From: Turbatrix aceti
Lineage: Eukaryota; Nematoda; Chromadorea; Rhabditida; Panagrolaimidae
Assembly: GCA_963969345.1 (NCBI GenBank)
Contig: OZ017767.1
Span: 2,942,739-3,006,738 of the forward strand
Reading direction: 5' to 3'
DNA length: 64,000 nt
This document shows positions 19,401 to 30,421 of this stretch, one piece after another. The notes under the pieces are model-generated. The model saw nothing but the letters and a program-made list of their open reading frames with translations, was not told where the DNA came from and made no database searches. The translations under genes were made by a program, and so were the position numbers. How positions within the stretch are numbered: position 1 is the stretch's first letter; every line of letters begins with the position of its first letter.

Positions 19401-22001
19401 TTGTAGTGGTGGTCAAGCATGTCGGGAACTGGCTTCGGGGGCAGGTAAAGGGGATTTTGGTTGCAGAAAATAGCAAATCTACCATTCAGTTATTTTTCGA
19501 AAATATAAATAATTTTTTTGTAAGTTTTGTCATGTTCTACAGAAATAAGTTTTTACAGAATATCAAAATTAAATTTTTTTTACGTTATAACGTTATAAAT
19601 CAAGCTCTGATGTCCCATCTTGAAATTCGTCAGTTTTCAATTTTTGATGCAACTTACTGCAATTATAAGTCTTTTCCAACTTCTGCCCCAACTGTCTTTT
19701 CAAACTGACCGCAAAGGCCAAGCCGCAGCCCAAACCCGTCCGCAATCTGGCACCAGACGGCATAAGATTGTCTCATTTTTATCTCCCACCCCGTAAAAAG
19801 GACAAAAAAGACATGCATCAGACAGATGACAGACCCCCTCCCTCCCTGGTGAATGGATGCCCTTGCTTTCTCTGTTTTCCGCTTTCTGGTTGGTACCAGG
19901 CATCATCGTCAATCAGGACCGGACCGGTGATGGCCCTGGGCGCTGACCTTCTCAGACCCTTTGTTTCCCCTCGATCTATCTCTCTTTTTTTTCTGTAAAC
20001 GGGAAAAAATGAGGACAAGTCGAGGGTCGACTTTTGACGACTCCGTCGGCGGCAGCGGAGGAGCAAGGTTACGCGCGCCTGGCGGCGTTGAAGTCGTCAA
20101 GTCTCTGCGCAGACGCGCGTCTTCTTCGTCGTGACTTGACTGCCTGGTTGGTGTTCGTTGTCTTTTTTTGGGGTTGACAGAAGAGGTCGTCCGCCTCTCG
20201 CCGGCTGGTACGAGAACGAGTTTTTTTTTCGAGTTCGTGTCCGTGTCCGTGTCCAGCCTCCATCTTTCTTTTTTTCTTCGTTTCATTTGTCTTTGTAGGA
20301 CACGGCCAGGTGCGCAGAGGGCAGGGGGCCGGTCCCGTGGTAGTATGGAATTTCACGCAATCACAATAGTGCAAGAAGAATCGTGTTCTTTTGCAGTTTC
20401 TAATGATGCACTCGTTTTTTATATCCGCTTACAGTTTTTTTTGCTTCCCAATTTTTTTCCATCTCCAACAGTTTTTGATTTTGGACAAACTGAGGGGTAC
20501 TCGGTTATGTTTTTACCGCAGTTTATTATAAAAAAAAGAACTTCGACACCTCCTCAGGGCATGGATGGACGGATTAACAGTAAATCAATCCTGCTGACTG
20601 ACCGCCATCCAGCAACATCCCATCCCATAGTATTTACATACATCCTCCGCCCTCTCTTCGACGTGGGATTGCGCAAGCGTTCTCTCTTTCTCTCTCTGTG
20701 CCCCCTCCATCGCTTCGATGACAATGATTTCCTCCCGTTGCACAATAACCCCGAGCGACTGTTGCACTGCGCGTGCTGGTCAGTGCTGCCTCCATCTCCA
20801 TCCCTTCTGTGCCCTCTCCTCTCCCTTGCGGATGAATGAATACCCTTGCGTGCGTGTATGTCATATACGCCGTCGTCAGGACAAAAACCGGTTTTTCGCG
20901 CAGCCTTCATAGATAAAATTTTAGTACTACTTACTTAGCGTGTCACCAACCAACAACCCAGGGGGGTGGAGGGCATGCGGACAGCCATGACACTCATCCG
21001 CGCGGTCAGCCGTGTGTGTACGTGCGCCGCTCGCGCTCCTTTTGTGCTCCCGGCTGATTCCCGTGTAAATACTTTTTGGCAGGATGCACATCTTCCGCCA
21101 AACCTGAAAGACTGCGAACGAACGTGATCGAGCCCGGTTAAAAAAAGAAAAAAGTTGTTTCTCGTTCTTCCCAATGATCTATCCCAATCTTCTTCTTTTT
21201 CTTCTTCGTCGTCGTCTTCCCGGTCGAGGCCGTCAAGTCGAAGCCCCCTTTTGGGGTCAGCCTTGACTTTCATGTCAGCAGCGGGGGGATAAAGTGTCAA
21301 GTCGGTCAATTTCGCCTCCAAGATAGAAAGTGGTCTTCGCCTCGCCATCGGCGGTGAGGCGGAAGGAAGGAGGACGACCGCCGCGGACACGGCCGGTCCC
21401 GGGATTGGTTCTTCTCTCTGCCGTCTATTATCTCTCGCACTTCGACTGCCTGCCTCCGGCTGGCCTGGTTACGACACTTGATCATCGTGCGGTGATGGCG
21501 TGGCGTGGTTGCATTGTTGTTGTTGTTTTTCACAAAACATAATATCCCCGAGATTTCCGACGACGATGAATGATGCTGATGATGGATGATCGTCATTCAA
21601 GCTGCTCGGCAGACTAGAGACGTTCCTGTTTCACACCCTTTCACCTTTAGCTAAAGCTTTAGGCTTTTGAATTTTTTCTGGGGTAACTGGAATCAAAGCA
21701 GCTTCAGTTTTAACTCAAAAGCAACCAACAAGCCATCTAAAAATGTCTCCATTTTTGGAAACAACTGTTTTCGGAACAATAATCCCGCGTGTTTGTTTTT
21801 TTCCCGATCGACCGACTTATTAGCTGATCTGCCAATCAACAACGTGATTCAGTTATTTGCTGATAGGAGTGTTTTCTCCCGCTCGTAGCCGGGAGGAAGC
21901 GCACTTTGAACGTGTCGTAGCGTTATCTCCCCCGAGCTCTTTCCTGCATCCTTCCACGTGCTGTTAGACTTTGTCCCGTGTCCCCTGGCGAACGAGCGTG
22001 A

Positions 22002-24525
22002 TTGACTCAGGTGATAACGTGCCTATTTACCGTCTCCCGCTATCTTGCAGCCTCCACCATTCAGGTCCACGAAGGTCCCTCGGCGTTTCGACGCAATCCA
22101 GCGTCTACAACAGCCTCCCAGCAGCACCTAGCAGCGCCTACGCCTATTTCCATATCCACAGCCGGTGTGCCAACTGCGATGACGCCAAATTTGTTTACCG
22201 CCGCTGCGGCACTCGCTGGCTTCCAGCCGGGAATGGGATCCGGACCCTCCGGCGCTGGTCAGCAGCAGCACCAGCAACACCAGCACCAGCAGCAGGGGCA
22301 GAGCGAGATGCAGCCTCCTCAGTCGTCGGCCGCCGCGGCTGCAGCCTTTCTTTCCAGGCTGACAGCCGCCGCTCCGACCCCGGCAAATGTCGCTCCGGCT
22401 GGGCCGTCGCACAAGCAGCACTGCTACCTCTGCGACCTTCCCCGCATGCCGTGGGCCATGTGCCTTGACTACCTGGAGCCGGTTTGTCGTGGTTGTGTCA
22501 ACTACGAGGGCGCGGAGAAAATTGAGATGGTAATTGAAAATGCCAGACGCATGAAAGCCACCCACGCTTTGCTGACAACTGCCGAGACGCAATCGTTGCC
22601 GTCGATTAATTCATCCTCGTCGCCTTCGAAGCCCTCACCCCCAGGACACCATCCCAAAGACCCAAATGATCGGGTATCGCCTCAGGTACACCCCAGCCTG
22701 CAACCCGTGCAGAATGGAGGCAATGCGGTCAACGGTGGTGCCGGATTACCCCAGCTGCCTGCCATGCAATTCGCAGACCTCATCCAGATGGCACAGAGGA
22801 ATTTCGCCGCTGGTCGGCATCCCTCAGCCGACGACATCAATCAGCTCAACCGGGCGATTGCCTTCCAGCACTTTGTACCACCCTCGTTGTTGAGTGCCGG
22901 GATGAACGGAGGTGCAGGGCTCGCTGGTGGCCTGCCAGCCTTCCCACCGGGTCTCACAGGTGTGCCACCCCCGATGCCTCAAGCTTTCCGAGAAAATCGC
23001 CCCAGAAAGCGGGAATACGCAGAGGACGAAGCAGCCAAGACTGCCGCATCCAACCACGACGCCTTTCTCAAAGCTTGTCGAGGTGAGAATTTTTTGATGT
23101 TTACCTACATAATTTTTAAAAAATCACTCAGTTTTTTATTGTTTACCAAGTTCGCGTAGAAGAACTTTCGCTTTGTTTGGCGACGACGAACGCCTTCTTC
23201 GTTGGGCCAGACAGTCTCAGGGCCAGGGTCCAAGCCGAGGGTCGTCCTTGCAGAAAAAAAAGCGGGCAAAACATTAATAAAAAAATAAATACCAGGTGCG
23301 TGTCCTTCCACGTGTGTGTGTGTGTCGGGAAGAGCGCAAAAAACCTGTTTTTGCCTCCCAGCACGTCCTGGGTCGACTGGGGCCGGCATCCAAGGTCAGG
23401 CGGACAAAAAGCGTTGCGCAATTGTTGCACGCGTGTGTCTGGCTGTCGTGAATCAACCTGTCTCCCCGAGAGGAGCAGCGACACCAGCACCGCCACCACC
23501 ACCACCAGCACCGCGCATATGGTGTCCCCCCAGCCACTGCCACTGGCTGGCACCAATACCGGTTTTTTTTGTCTTTCTTCCCCCCTGGGACCGAACCGAG
23601 CAAAGGTGAGGTCGATGGTCGGACGTCGGGTTGGTTGGTTGGCAGTTAGACTAACGCGCATGAATTAAATGCAAGAACACGGCTCATCGTAGGGATTTGC
23701 ACGCAATTGAAACAGATTAGGGATGTTCATGTTCATGTTCTTCCGGGGGCACTTGAATCGCAAACATACACGGGAGTGAACAAAGAGAATCCGAGTTGGG
23801 GAACAAACTTATTTATCAAAACAAGCCTAAACCATCCGAAAATTATTCATATAAGTCATTTGTTTCTAGTTGACCCGCAAAGCGCCTCAGCGAGCGGACT
23901 CTCACCCAACGACGACCGCCGACGCTACCTCGCAGCCGCGGCCATCAACGGCTACGCCCGAGCCCCCCAGCCTCCGCAGGCCCCGGTGGAGCGCGTCCTG
24001 CTCTGCACGAACTGCAAAGAGCGCCTCGAAGACACCCACTTTGTCCAGTGCCCCAGCGTGACGCAGCACAAATTCTGCTTCCCGTGCAGCAAGAAGGCCA
24101 TCAAGCAGCAGGTCAACTCGCAGGACGTCTACTGCCCTTCCGGCGAGAAGTGCCCGCTCAACAACGCCATCATGGCGTGGACCTTCATGCCGTCCGAGAT
24201 ACAGCAGATCCTCGGCACTGACTACAAAGCCTTCGTCGAGGAACGCGAACGCAACGGAATCTATACTGCCGGTGCTTCGATCGCGGCCCCACCCACCGGG
24301 CCTTCTGTGTCAGCGGCCGCTCCGTCGGTCAGCACGTCCAGCCACGGAGGAGCGAGCGCGGCGACTTCGGCAGCATCGCCGGCGACTGGATCCAGTCCGC
24401 CGAGCAACGCGACAACGGCGACGTCATCCGAAGGCCAGGCTTCTCCGACGTCGACGACCGCGCCATCCGCCAAGATGCCGCCCAACACTCCGACCACGAC
24501 GCCCAACGGCATCAAGGTGGAGTAG
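22002..24525 (+). CDS. IRF2BP-family zinc finger/RING transcriptional regulator
   Basis: Exons 22002-23082 and 23870-24525 join in phase (codon for V across the intron) and give about 578 residues. The IRF2BP N-terminal zinc finger lies near residues 137-185 with [14 protein letters not shown] and [14 protein letters not shown]. The C-terminal C3HC4-like RING starts with [19 protein letters not shown] and includes [11 protein letters not shown]. Between and around them are alanine-, glutamine/histidine- and proline-rich low-complexity regions, usual for these nuclear co-repressors. The start is uncertain: a good acceptor (CTTGCAG, ends 22050) lies just downstream of the first in-frame ATG, so translation may begin in an upstream exon or at the internal ATG of [10 protein letters not shown]. 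The 787-bp intron is unusually GC-rich. Family assignment is firm. Confidence 0.9.
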
Positions 24526-25479
24526 TAGAACGGTTGACTGTTGAATCTGAATCTTCTGTGGTTGAAGAAGTCTTGGTTTGGGTCTCTCCATTGCATCATT
24601 TTCCTCCCTCCTTATTTTCCTTCGAAAACAAAAAAACGTGCAAAGCCAATGAGATGATGAGTCCGGGGGCCAGCCCCACTCCCTCCACCTTTCCCTTCTG
24701 ATTTGATTTGATTTGTCCCTCTCGATGCCATGATCTCTTCATTTGTGATTTTTTTGTGTTGTCATCATCCGTACTTTGAACGTGAACCTATCAAACGTCC
24801 TTGGCCGACAAAAATGTTGACATCTGTTTTTTCGGCGTTCGAAATGAAAAAAGGTTCAAAATTGGCATTGGGATCAATTTTGACATTTTTTTCATTTCAA
24901 CACAAAAAAAATCGTTCAACATTTTTGAACAAAAAATGTAGATTGTCCATTGTGGTCTACAATTTTGTACATGTGTGTGATAACACTAATTAGCTGTGTC
25001 CCCTCCTCCGTCGTCTTCTTCCTCCTCCACCGCTATACATACCTCCTCCCGTGACCTGACTTGCACCTCTTCCAATTTTTTTGATTGTTTTGTTTTTTTG
25101 TCATCGAGTTGTTTTTCTTCCTTCCTTCACTTGACCGGACCTTCTGTCTCTCCTCCTCCCACACCCACCGATCAGTGGCGGCCCTCTTTTTTTAGTATAG
25201 CTACAAAGTCAAAGTTTGTTTCAGTTTGTGATGAATCATGATTTGTAATAATTAATAACGAGAAAAAAAAACACGACATTGTCCTTGATAAAGTTGACGA
25301 ACTACACGGATCATTTCACACACGCGCAAAAAGGGGATGGAAACCTGATTTTGGGGTCGATCACGAGAAAATTTCGGCAAATCAAAGTTCAGGTATCGTA
25401 AACGGACTGTAAAATAAAAAAAAACACGTGGGTACTTTTGATGATAGCAAAAATATTGTAAAAATTGAAAAAATGTTAC
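24526..25479. other. 3' flank of the IRF2BP-like gene
   Basis: Pyrimidine-rich spacer with short T and CTC runs, consistent with a long 3' UTR followed by an intergenic region. No coding exon or structured RNA was seen before the tRNA gene. Confidence 0.4.
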
Positions 25480-25551
25480 TGCCTCATGCTGGAATCGAAC
25501 CAGCGACCTTCTGTTTACTAGACAGACGCTCTGCCACTGAGCCAATGAGGC
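25480..25551 (-). tRNA. tRNA-Thr (anticodon AGU)
   Basis: The minus strand folds as a 72-nt cloverleaf. Acceptor GCCTCAT pairs with ATGAGGC, then discriminator A at 25480. D stem GCTC/GAGC; anticodon stem TCTGT/ACAGA with loop CTAGTAA, giving AGT (wobble inosine expected); T arm GCTGG-TTCGATT-CCAGC. No intron. A run of six T residues lies shortly downstream on the minus strand, as expected for Pol III termination. CCA is not encoded. Confidence 0.97.
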
Positions 25552-25801
25552 GGTGTTTTTGCACATTTTCTGCTCTTTATAAATCAACCGGCTGTTGCTG
25601 CTTGTTTCAACGAAAATTGGGTCCACGGATGTTCAACAGCTGCACAAGCATTGCAAATATCAAACGACAAAATCAATCGCATATTTCACGTTTGAAACAA
25701 TTTTTTTTCAAAATTTTATTACCTTACAAAAAAATCGAAAACGTGCAAAAAACAAAAAAAATTCAGGAAATTTTTTTCCTCAGTTGAGGTATCCAAAAAA
25801 C

Positions 25802-26975
25802 CTAACTTCCAGCCGCGTTGTTCTTCGTCTTCTTCTTCTTCGGAGGAGGCTGCAAATTATCAGTTTGGGAGGACGACGAACGCACTTTCTTCAGGACACG
25901 CCTGGACCTGCCCTTTCCGCCAAAGAGCAAGTCAACGAGAAACGCGATGCTCGAGTGACTCTTCTCCATGTCGATGTACGGAATGTGTGGCGCGACGGGC
26001 AGCAGCATCTCACGGACGTTCGCTGTCGTCGCTTCCATGCCCCGAGCGCGACATCGTTCCTGGGACCACGAAACCAGGTAATCCAGAAGACTGATTTCAG
26101 ACGAGCAATTGAGTCTTTGCGCGGAAAAGACGGTGATGATGGCATCTACTGAGACGTCTGTGACTTCTGAAAAACAACGAATCCATGAATCGAAACGTGA
26201 AAGACAGAAAAACTCACTGCCAGCCTTGAAAATGTCACCCGCGTTCCGGGAAATTTTGTCGAGAATACGGTACCGAAGCTTAAAAAGATGGTAGTCCAGG
26301 GCAAGGGTCAATAACGCCATTGGGTTGGGGTGGTCTTCGGATTGGCGTTCCAAGAGGTCATCACAGACCGCAGTCAGCGACTGCAGGTTGTACTTCTCGG
26401 CTGAAAAGAAGCAAAAAAATAAAAATAAAGAATCAACCATAAAAAACAAAAATTCGCGTTACTGAACGTAAACCGTAACAATAACAAACAAAAAATACGG
26501 TAATAACATCCGGAAAACATAATTCCCGCATTTTCCATCCCGAAACGAAAAATACAGTAATCCAGGTAACTTTTTTCCTCAAAAATGAAAAAACTCACCA
26601 ACATAAGCGAGCTCCGTAACTTCTTCGATGGTCTGCGGAAACTTATCATCTTTCACTCCATAAATGTGAGACAAAGTGTGGGTGAAGACTTCGGGTTTGA
26701 CATCTGGAATGCGGACAACGTCGATTCCATCCGAATTCTTCTCGACAGCGAGCTGACGTCCCGTGTGGTCGAACATTGCCGAAAAGACGTCAGACACAGT
26801 GGAAAGCACAAATTTGTGGGCTTTGAATTCCTGAAAAAACGGAAAAACTATGTTTTGGATGAGAAATGATTCAACTTGCGTTTTGGTCATCACTGTCACC
26901 GACGATGAAGACGACATCGCAGTTCTTCTGGGATGTGAAGAGTTGAGAAAGACCAGAAAGCAAATCGGTCGACAT
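25802..26975 (-). CDS. BTB/POZ-BACK domain protein
   Basis: Exons 26880-26975, 26599-26830, 26218-26400 and 25802-26166. The BTB fold starts with KNCDVVFIVGDSDDQN joined to EFKAHKFVLSTVSDVFSAMF, the classic BTB pattern of beta strand, AHK, then helix. A BACK region follows from AEKYNLQSLTAVCDDLL through the LLDYLVSWSQERC motif. No Kelch repeats: the protein ends in a basic KKKKTKNN tail that could be a nuclear signal. Such BTB-BACK proteins usually act as substrate adaptors for cullin-3 ligases; that role is inferred from family. The first intron needs a GC donor (AAC|GCAAGT) to keep frame. A TTTTCAG acceptor at 27055-27060 upstream of the ATG suggests trans-splicing. It follows the kaptin gene on the same strand after 331 bp. 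Confidence 0.88.
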
Positions 26976-27054
26976 CTTTCTGTACTCGGCAAAATCAATG
27001 CGCGAGAAGAAAGTAAAAACGCACAAACGAAAAGCAAAAAATTATTGTGACTGA

Positions 27055-27060
27055 CTGAAA
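27055..27060 (-). promoter_or_regulatory. Candidate trans-splice acceptor for the BTB-BACK mRNA
   Basis: GCGTTTTCAG on the minus strand precedes the BTB ATG by about 80 nt with no plausible upstream coding exon. It lies in the short gap after the kaptin gene, compatible with an operon-like arrangement. Confidence 0.4.
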
Positions 27061-27129
27061 ACGCGGGGAATTTTTTCTGGCGGCAAAGAAGAAATTCAAA
27101 TTTCGTGAATGTGTCTTGAAACGACATTT

Positions 27130-27220
27130 TGTTTTTCACTGTTTCTGGTCTAAATTTCGCTGTTTCGTTGTTTCTGGACTAAAATTTAGTTTTTTCATTG
27201 TTTCTGCCCTATAATTTTGT
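27130..27220. repeat. Short tandem repeat between kaptin and BTB genes
   Basis: Three imperfect units of about 30 bp of the form TTGTTTCTGGNCTAAAATTT on the plus strand. No function is evident. Confidence 0.5.
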
Positions 27221-27306
27221 TTCCTCCATTTTTTGCTCGCTCGATTGTCCTTCATTTCTTCGATTTGTACAAACAATAAAAAAACAGTGTCAAAAATGAA
27301 ACAAAA

Positions 27307-28759
27307 TTACTTGGTTATGCGAAAACGATGAAAACCCTGGTAAGACAGGACAAGAATAGAATCGTCGGCCGGGACGTGTCTCACAGCGACGACAGGCGAC
27401 CCGACGTAGATACGGTCGATTGTAGGAGCCGAGGGACCTGCGATGATGGCTGCGAGGTCGTAGGCGAGGACGTATTCCGAAAACGTCCCGATCAACACAT
27501 TGTCGCCCCCGACGGCACCGCAGAGGACGGCATCCTGCGTATCCGTGCCAGCGAGTTCCGTGCAGAATGCCCACTTTAGGACTTCGTCGTCGAGAGTGAG
27601 TCGCCACACGACAGCCGGTCCGACGGTTGACGACGCGAGAACGAAGGCGGTGATGACGTCACCGGTACCGGTACCTGTGCAGGTGCCAACGTCGAGAGGA
27701 TTATCGATAAACTTGAGCACAGATACCGGCCCCGCGAATTTGAAAGCCTTGCGGTCGACGATGGTCCCGCTATTCGTCTGGCAGACGGATGCAACGACGT
27801 AGCCGGAATCGAAGCCGACGAGCGAGAATCGCCAGTCAGGAGTCGTCCAGCAGTGAGATCGGATGGCACAGCCCCGGATGTCGTAGAGCTCGAGGACGGG
27901 AAATACGTCGCCGACCTCTTCGACGAGAGTCACCTGTCGGGCGGATGGCTCGATGGAATAGGCCTTGGTTGGCTTATTTTGCGTGAAGATAAGCCAGTGC
28001 AGAAGCCCGGATACGACTGGTGAGTCGCTGGTCAGACGGCACAGGGAAGGCATTTCTGTGAGACTGAACACGGTCCCTGAACGAAGGTGAACGTAAATTT
28101 AGGAAAAATGTTTGCGTTGAAAAAAAATAAACGTATCAATGATTTTTTTCGTAAAAAATAGAAACAAAAAAAAATATGTTGAACAAAAAGTTACCGTAAT
28201 TAACTAAAAAAATTAACGTATTTCATAAAAAAAATTTACGTAATCCAAAAATGTTTGCGTTCAAAAAAAGGATCGTATTCAAAAAAAATGTTACGTTCAA
28301 AAAATTTTACGTTTAAAAAACCGAACATAATTTTAGGCGAAAGCAGAAACTTACAAAGCTCGGCTTGCTTGTCTGGAAAAATGTGAAAAAACGCGGCCAG
28401 GTAGCGGACAGGTGTCAGGTGCTTATCGTACTGAATCCAGCTAAAAATTAAAAAAAATTACTAAAAAAAACAATTTTCCCCGAAACTCACCAGGTAGCAA
28501 AGAAAAACTCTCCATCAGCAAACCCAGCCATGACAGCTGAATCAGAAGCCACAAGCTCCAGCAGACAGGTGAGCGGTATGTTGCGGGACCGTTTCACCGA
28601 CCTGCCGAGGTCGATCTTCCTCGTGCCATCCACCCAGTGCAGCACGCCGTTCGTATCCGCGACCAGGACCGTCGGCAGGGCCCCGATGCAGTGGAGGCCG
28701 AAGGTGCTAGTCTTGGGCAGGGGCCGGAAGGTCTCCTGCTTCCAGAGCGCTGGCTTCAT
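27307..28759 (-). CDS. KPTN: Kaptin homologue (KICSTOR subunit)
   Basis: Exons 28491-28759, 28355-28440 and 27307-28076 join in phase to give 374 residues (human kaptin is about 436). The sequence follows kaptin along its length. The N-terminal segment has ETFRPLPKTSTFGL and a strand like VLVADTNGVLHWV. The middle has LVGFDSGYVVASV. The C-terminal blade has DAVLCGAVGGDNVLIGTFSE, corresponding to the human DSVLC...VATYGQELLCY region, and ends near ILVLSYQGFHRF. Kaptin forms a beta-propeller in KICSTOR, which tethers the GATOR1 complex to lysosomes and restrains mTORC1 when nutrients are low. Its ATG lies inside an upstream ORF in another frame (28707-29045). Divergent from GINS1. Presence in nematodes should be compared with other genomes. 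Confidence 0.85.
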
Positions 28760-29045
28760 GCTTGACCAGGGGCAGGAGCTCGGTCGAGCTCACAGCCACC
28801 GACTGGGGCGCGACCTTGCGCTGCAGCCACGAAGCCTGTACCGGATGGTCGGAGAAGTTGTCGTCGAAGCCGAGGCGCTTGGAATCGTCGGCGAGGAGGC
28901 GGAAGAGTTCGTAGTCCTTGCGTTGCTGAATTTCAGCGAGGAGCTCTGCTTCGTTGGGCGGGCGGTACTGGGGGTCCTTGATCTGCTTGAGACGCGCTTC
29001 AAGCTGAGCCAGATAGACCGTGTCGATTTCACGCTCTTCGGGCAT
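28707..29045 (-). CDS. Small 112-residue ORF overlapping the kaptin start codon
   Basis: An intact reading frame of 112 codons plus stop beginning MPEEREIDTVYLAQLEARLK. It is charged and probably helical, rich in E, L and Q, with a proline break (QYRPPNEAELL) and no signal peptide or membrane segment. I do not recognise the family. It overlaps the first 53 nt of the kaptin frame in a different frame, so both could be made from one mRNA (leaky scanning or reinitiation) or the ORF could act as a long upstream ORF. Codon use looks like real coding sequence. The alternative, that it is the true first exon of kaptin, would need a splice I cannot see. Confidence 0.6.
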   Translation of the reverse strand: MPEEREIDTVYLAQLEARLKQIKDPQYRPPNEAELLAEIQQRKDYELFRLLADDSKRLGFDDNFSDHPVQASWLQRKVAPQSVAVSSTELLPLVKHEASALEAGDLPAPAQD

Positions 29046-29233
29046 CGGGCACGGAAAAGACCTTGAAACCGGGAAAAAAATTGATCAAAATCGTTGAAAA
29101 ATATCGACGGTTGTCGTTCGGGACCTTTTGCCAAATACTTTTTTCTTTTACGCGGGATCGTTTGAAAACCAACTCGATAAAGTAAAAAAAAATATTTGTT
29201 TTGTTCTATTTCGTGTATATTTTGTGCATTTCA
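29046..29233. promoter_or_regulatory. Bidirectional promoter region between kaptin-side ORF and GINS1
   Basis: Only 188 bp separate the ATG of the minus-strand ORF (29045) from that of GINS1 (29234). It is A/T-rich with no coding exon. A shared divergent promoter is inferred from spacing alone; no specific factor site is identified. Confidence 0.5.
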
Positions 29234-30087
29234 ATGTCGCACCGCTTCAATCAGGGAAATTCGACGCCTGTGGACGCTGCCCATGACCTCATCGCCCAGC
29301 TGCACCGGAGCCCGGACGTCGTGCCGCCTTTTGACGGCCTGCTGATGAAAGAATGCGCGGATCGCGTCTCTTCGCTCTACCAGCGAAACGCCGAAGTCCT
29401 GCTCGCGACGCAGACGTCGTCGGCTGGAAGGTCGCAGGAAGACACTTCGCTGCTCCTCGTCCGGCAGGCGACCATCGATCGCATCAAGCGCTGCTGCTGC
29501 GCCTACGTCGACGATCGCCGACGACGCATCCAACAACTTCGCTGGGACACGGGCGGCGCGTTGCCTGAATCTGTCAGGCAGAATCTCTCTCCTGCGGAAC
29601 TGGATTTCTACAAGACGTACACTCGGCTGGTGTCCGAGTTTCAGGCGACGTGGGGGGACGAAGGCGTCAACCTTCAGCTCTACCAGAGGCCGCCGAGAAA
29701 CCTGCTCATCCAGGTTCGCGTTCTCGAAGACTACGGCGAGTTTGAGACTTCGTCCGGGAAAACTTTGGTTCTCAAGAAGAATGAATTGGTGAGTTTTTAT
29801 TCAAGTAAAATTTCTTTTCGAGAAAAGTAGAAGAACAAAATTTAGATGTTACATGGATTACGGTACTTTTTCTCGTTGATGTTATCTTTCAAGATTTTTT
29901 GAAGGAATATTTTACGTTCAATTTTTTATTGCTTTCGTTTTCGGTGTTATTTGACTTTTTTTCAATTTTGTTTTTTGTTTTTGCGTATTTTTTTATCATT
30001 TTTCAGCACTACCTGCCGACAGTCGACTGCGAAATCCTGATCACCCGAGGTATCCTTGAACCCGTGCGTTCCGACATCCACGAATGA
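29234..30087 (+). CDS. GINS1: GINS complex subunit 1 (PSF1)
   Basis: Exons 29234-29788 and 30007-30087, phase 0 junction, 211 residues. GINS (SLD5-PSF1-PSF2-PSF3) is part of the CMG replicative helicase with CDC45 and MCM2-7. Landmarks of PSF1: an N-terminal ELHR-like LIAQLHRSPD; the basic stretch RIKRCCCAYVDDRRRRIQQL followed by RWDTGGALP; and the C-terminal B-domain VRVLEDYGEFET...LKKN joined to HYLPTVDCEILITRG, matching the human LKDYGEFE...[20 protein letters not shown] region. Length agrees with the family (about 196 in human). An in-frame ATG 33 nt upstream is possible; MSHRFNQ is the better start. AATAAA is at 30196-30201. Confidence 0.94.
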
Positions 30088-30195
30088 TTCATCTCTTTTT
30101 CTTGGCTGATTTACGGTATTGCTGTACAATTTCTGTTTCAGACATGAATCCTTGTTTCCTGTTCTGTGTGGGACCTTTCTCGTTGAAATGTTACG

Positions 30196-30201
30196 AATAA
30201 A
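30196..30201 (+). terminator. Poly(A) signal AATAAA for GINS1
   Basis: Canonical AATAAA about 110 nt after the GINS1 stop codon, before the next gene on the same strand. Confidence 0.6.
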
Positions 30202-30421
30202 TGTTTTTCGCTTGTTCACAAAATGCCAGTTCTCGGGGGTTTTGATCAGAAAAAGTGACGATATTTTAACAAAAAACTAAAATGTTACGTTTTGCCATTT
30301 TTGATAACAAATATCACAAAAATTCGTTTTCTCGACTACAAGAAGCTGATTCATGAAAATCGGCTTCAAATAGTCTGAGCAGCACCTTGCACACAATCAG
30401 ATCCGCCGTGTTCTAGCCGCC

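Larger units (their letters stand above)
15238..21950. other. Long gene-poor stretch upstream of the IRF2BP-like gene
   Basis: About 6.7 kb without a supportable coding exon. 15240-15720 and 16440-16700 are A/T-rich with short palindromes; 15930-16430 holds GAGC repeats. There is a (GGTGGC)n-like run near 16805-16835, C runs near 16735 and 18660, and a GC-rich, CpG-rich belt at 17300-21600 with many overlapping short ORFs on both strands. The belt may hold the promoter and non-coding 5' exons of the gene at 22002, but I cannot place them. Confidence 0.45.

Noticed and set aside
20168..20839. Plus-strand ORF of 223 codons in the GC-rich belt
   Set aside because: Low-complexity F/S/P-rich translation, no domain, and dense competing ORFs on both strands; no splice context to support it.
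22128..22592. Minus-strand ORF opposite the IRF2BP-like exon
   Set aside because: Antisense shadow of the Gln/Ala-rich coding sequence.
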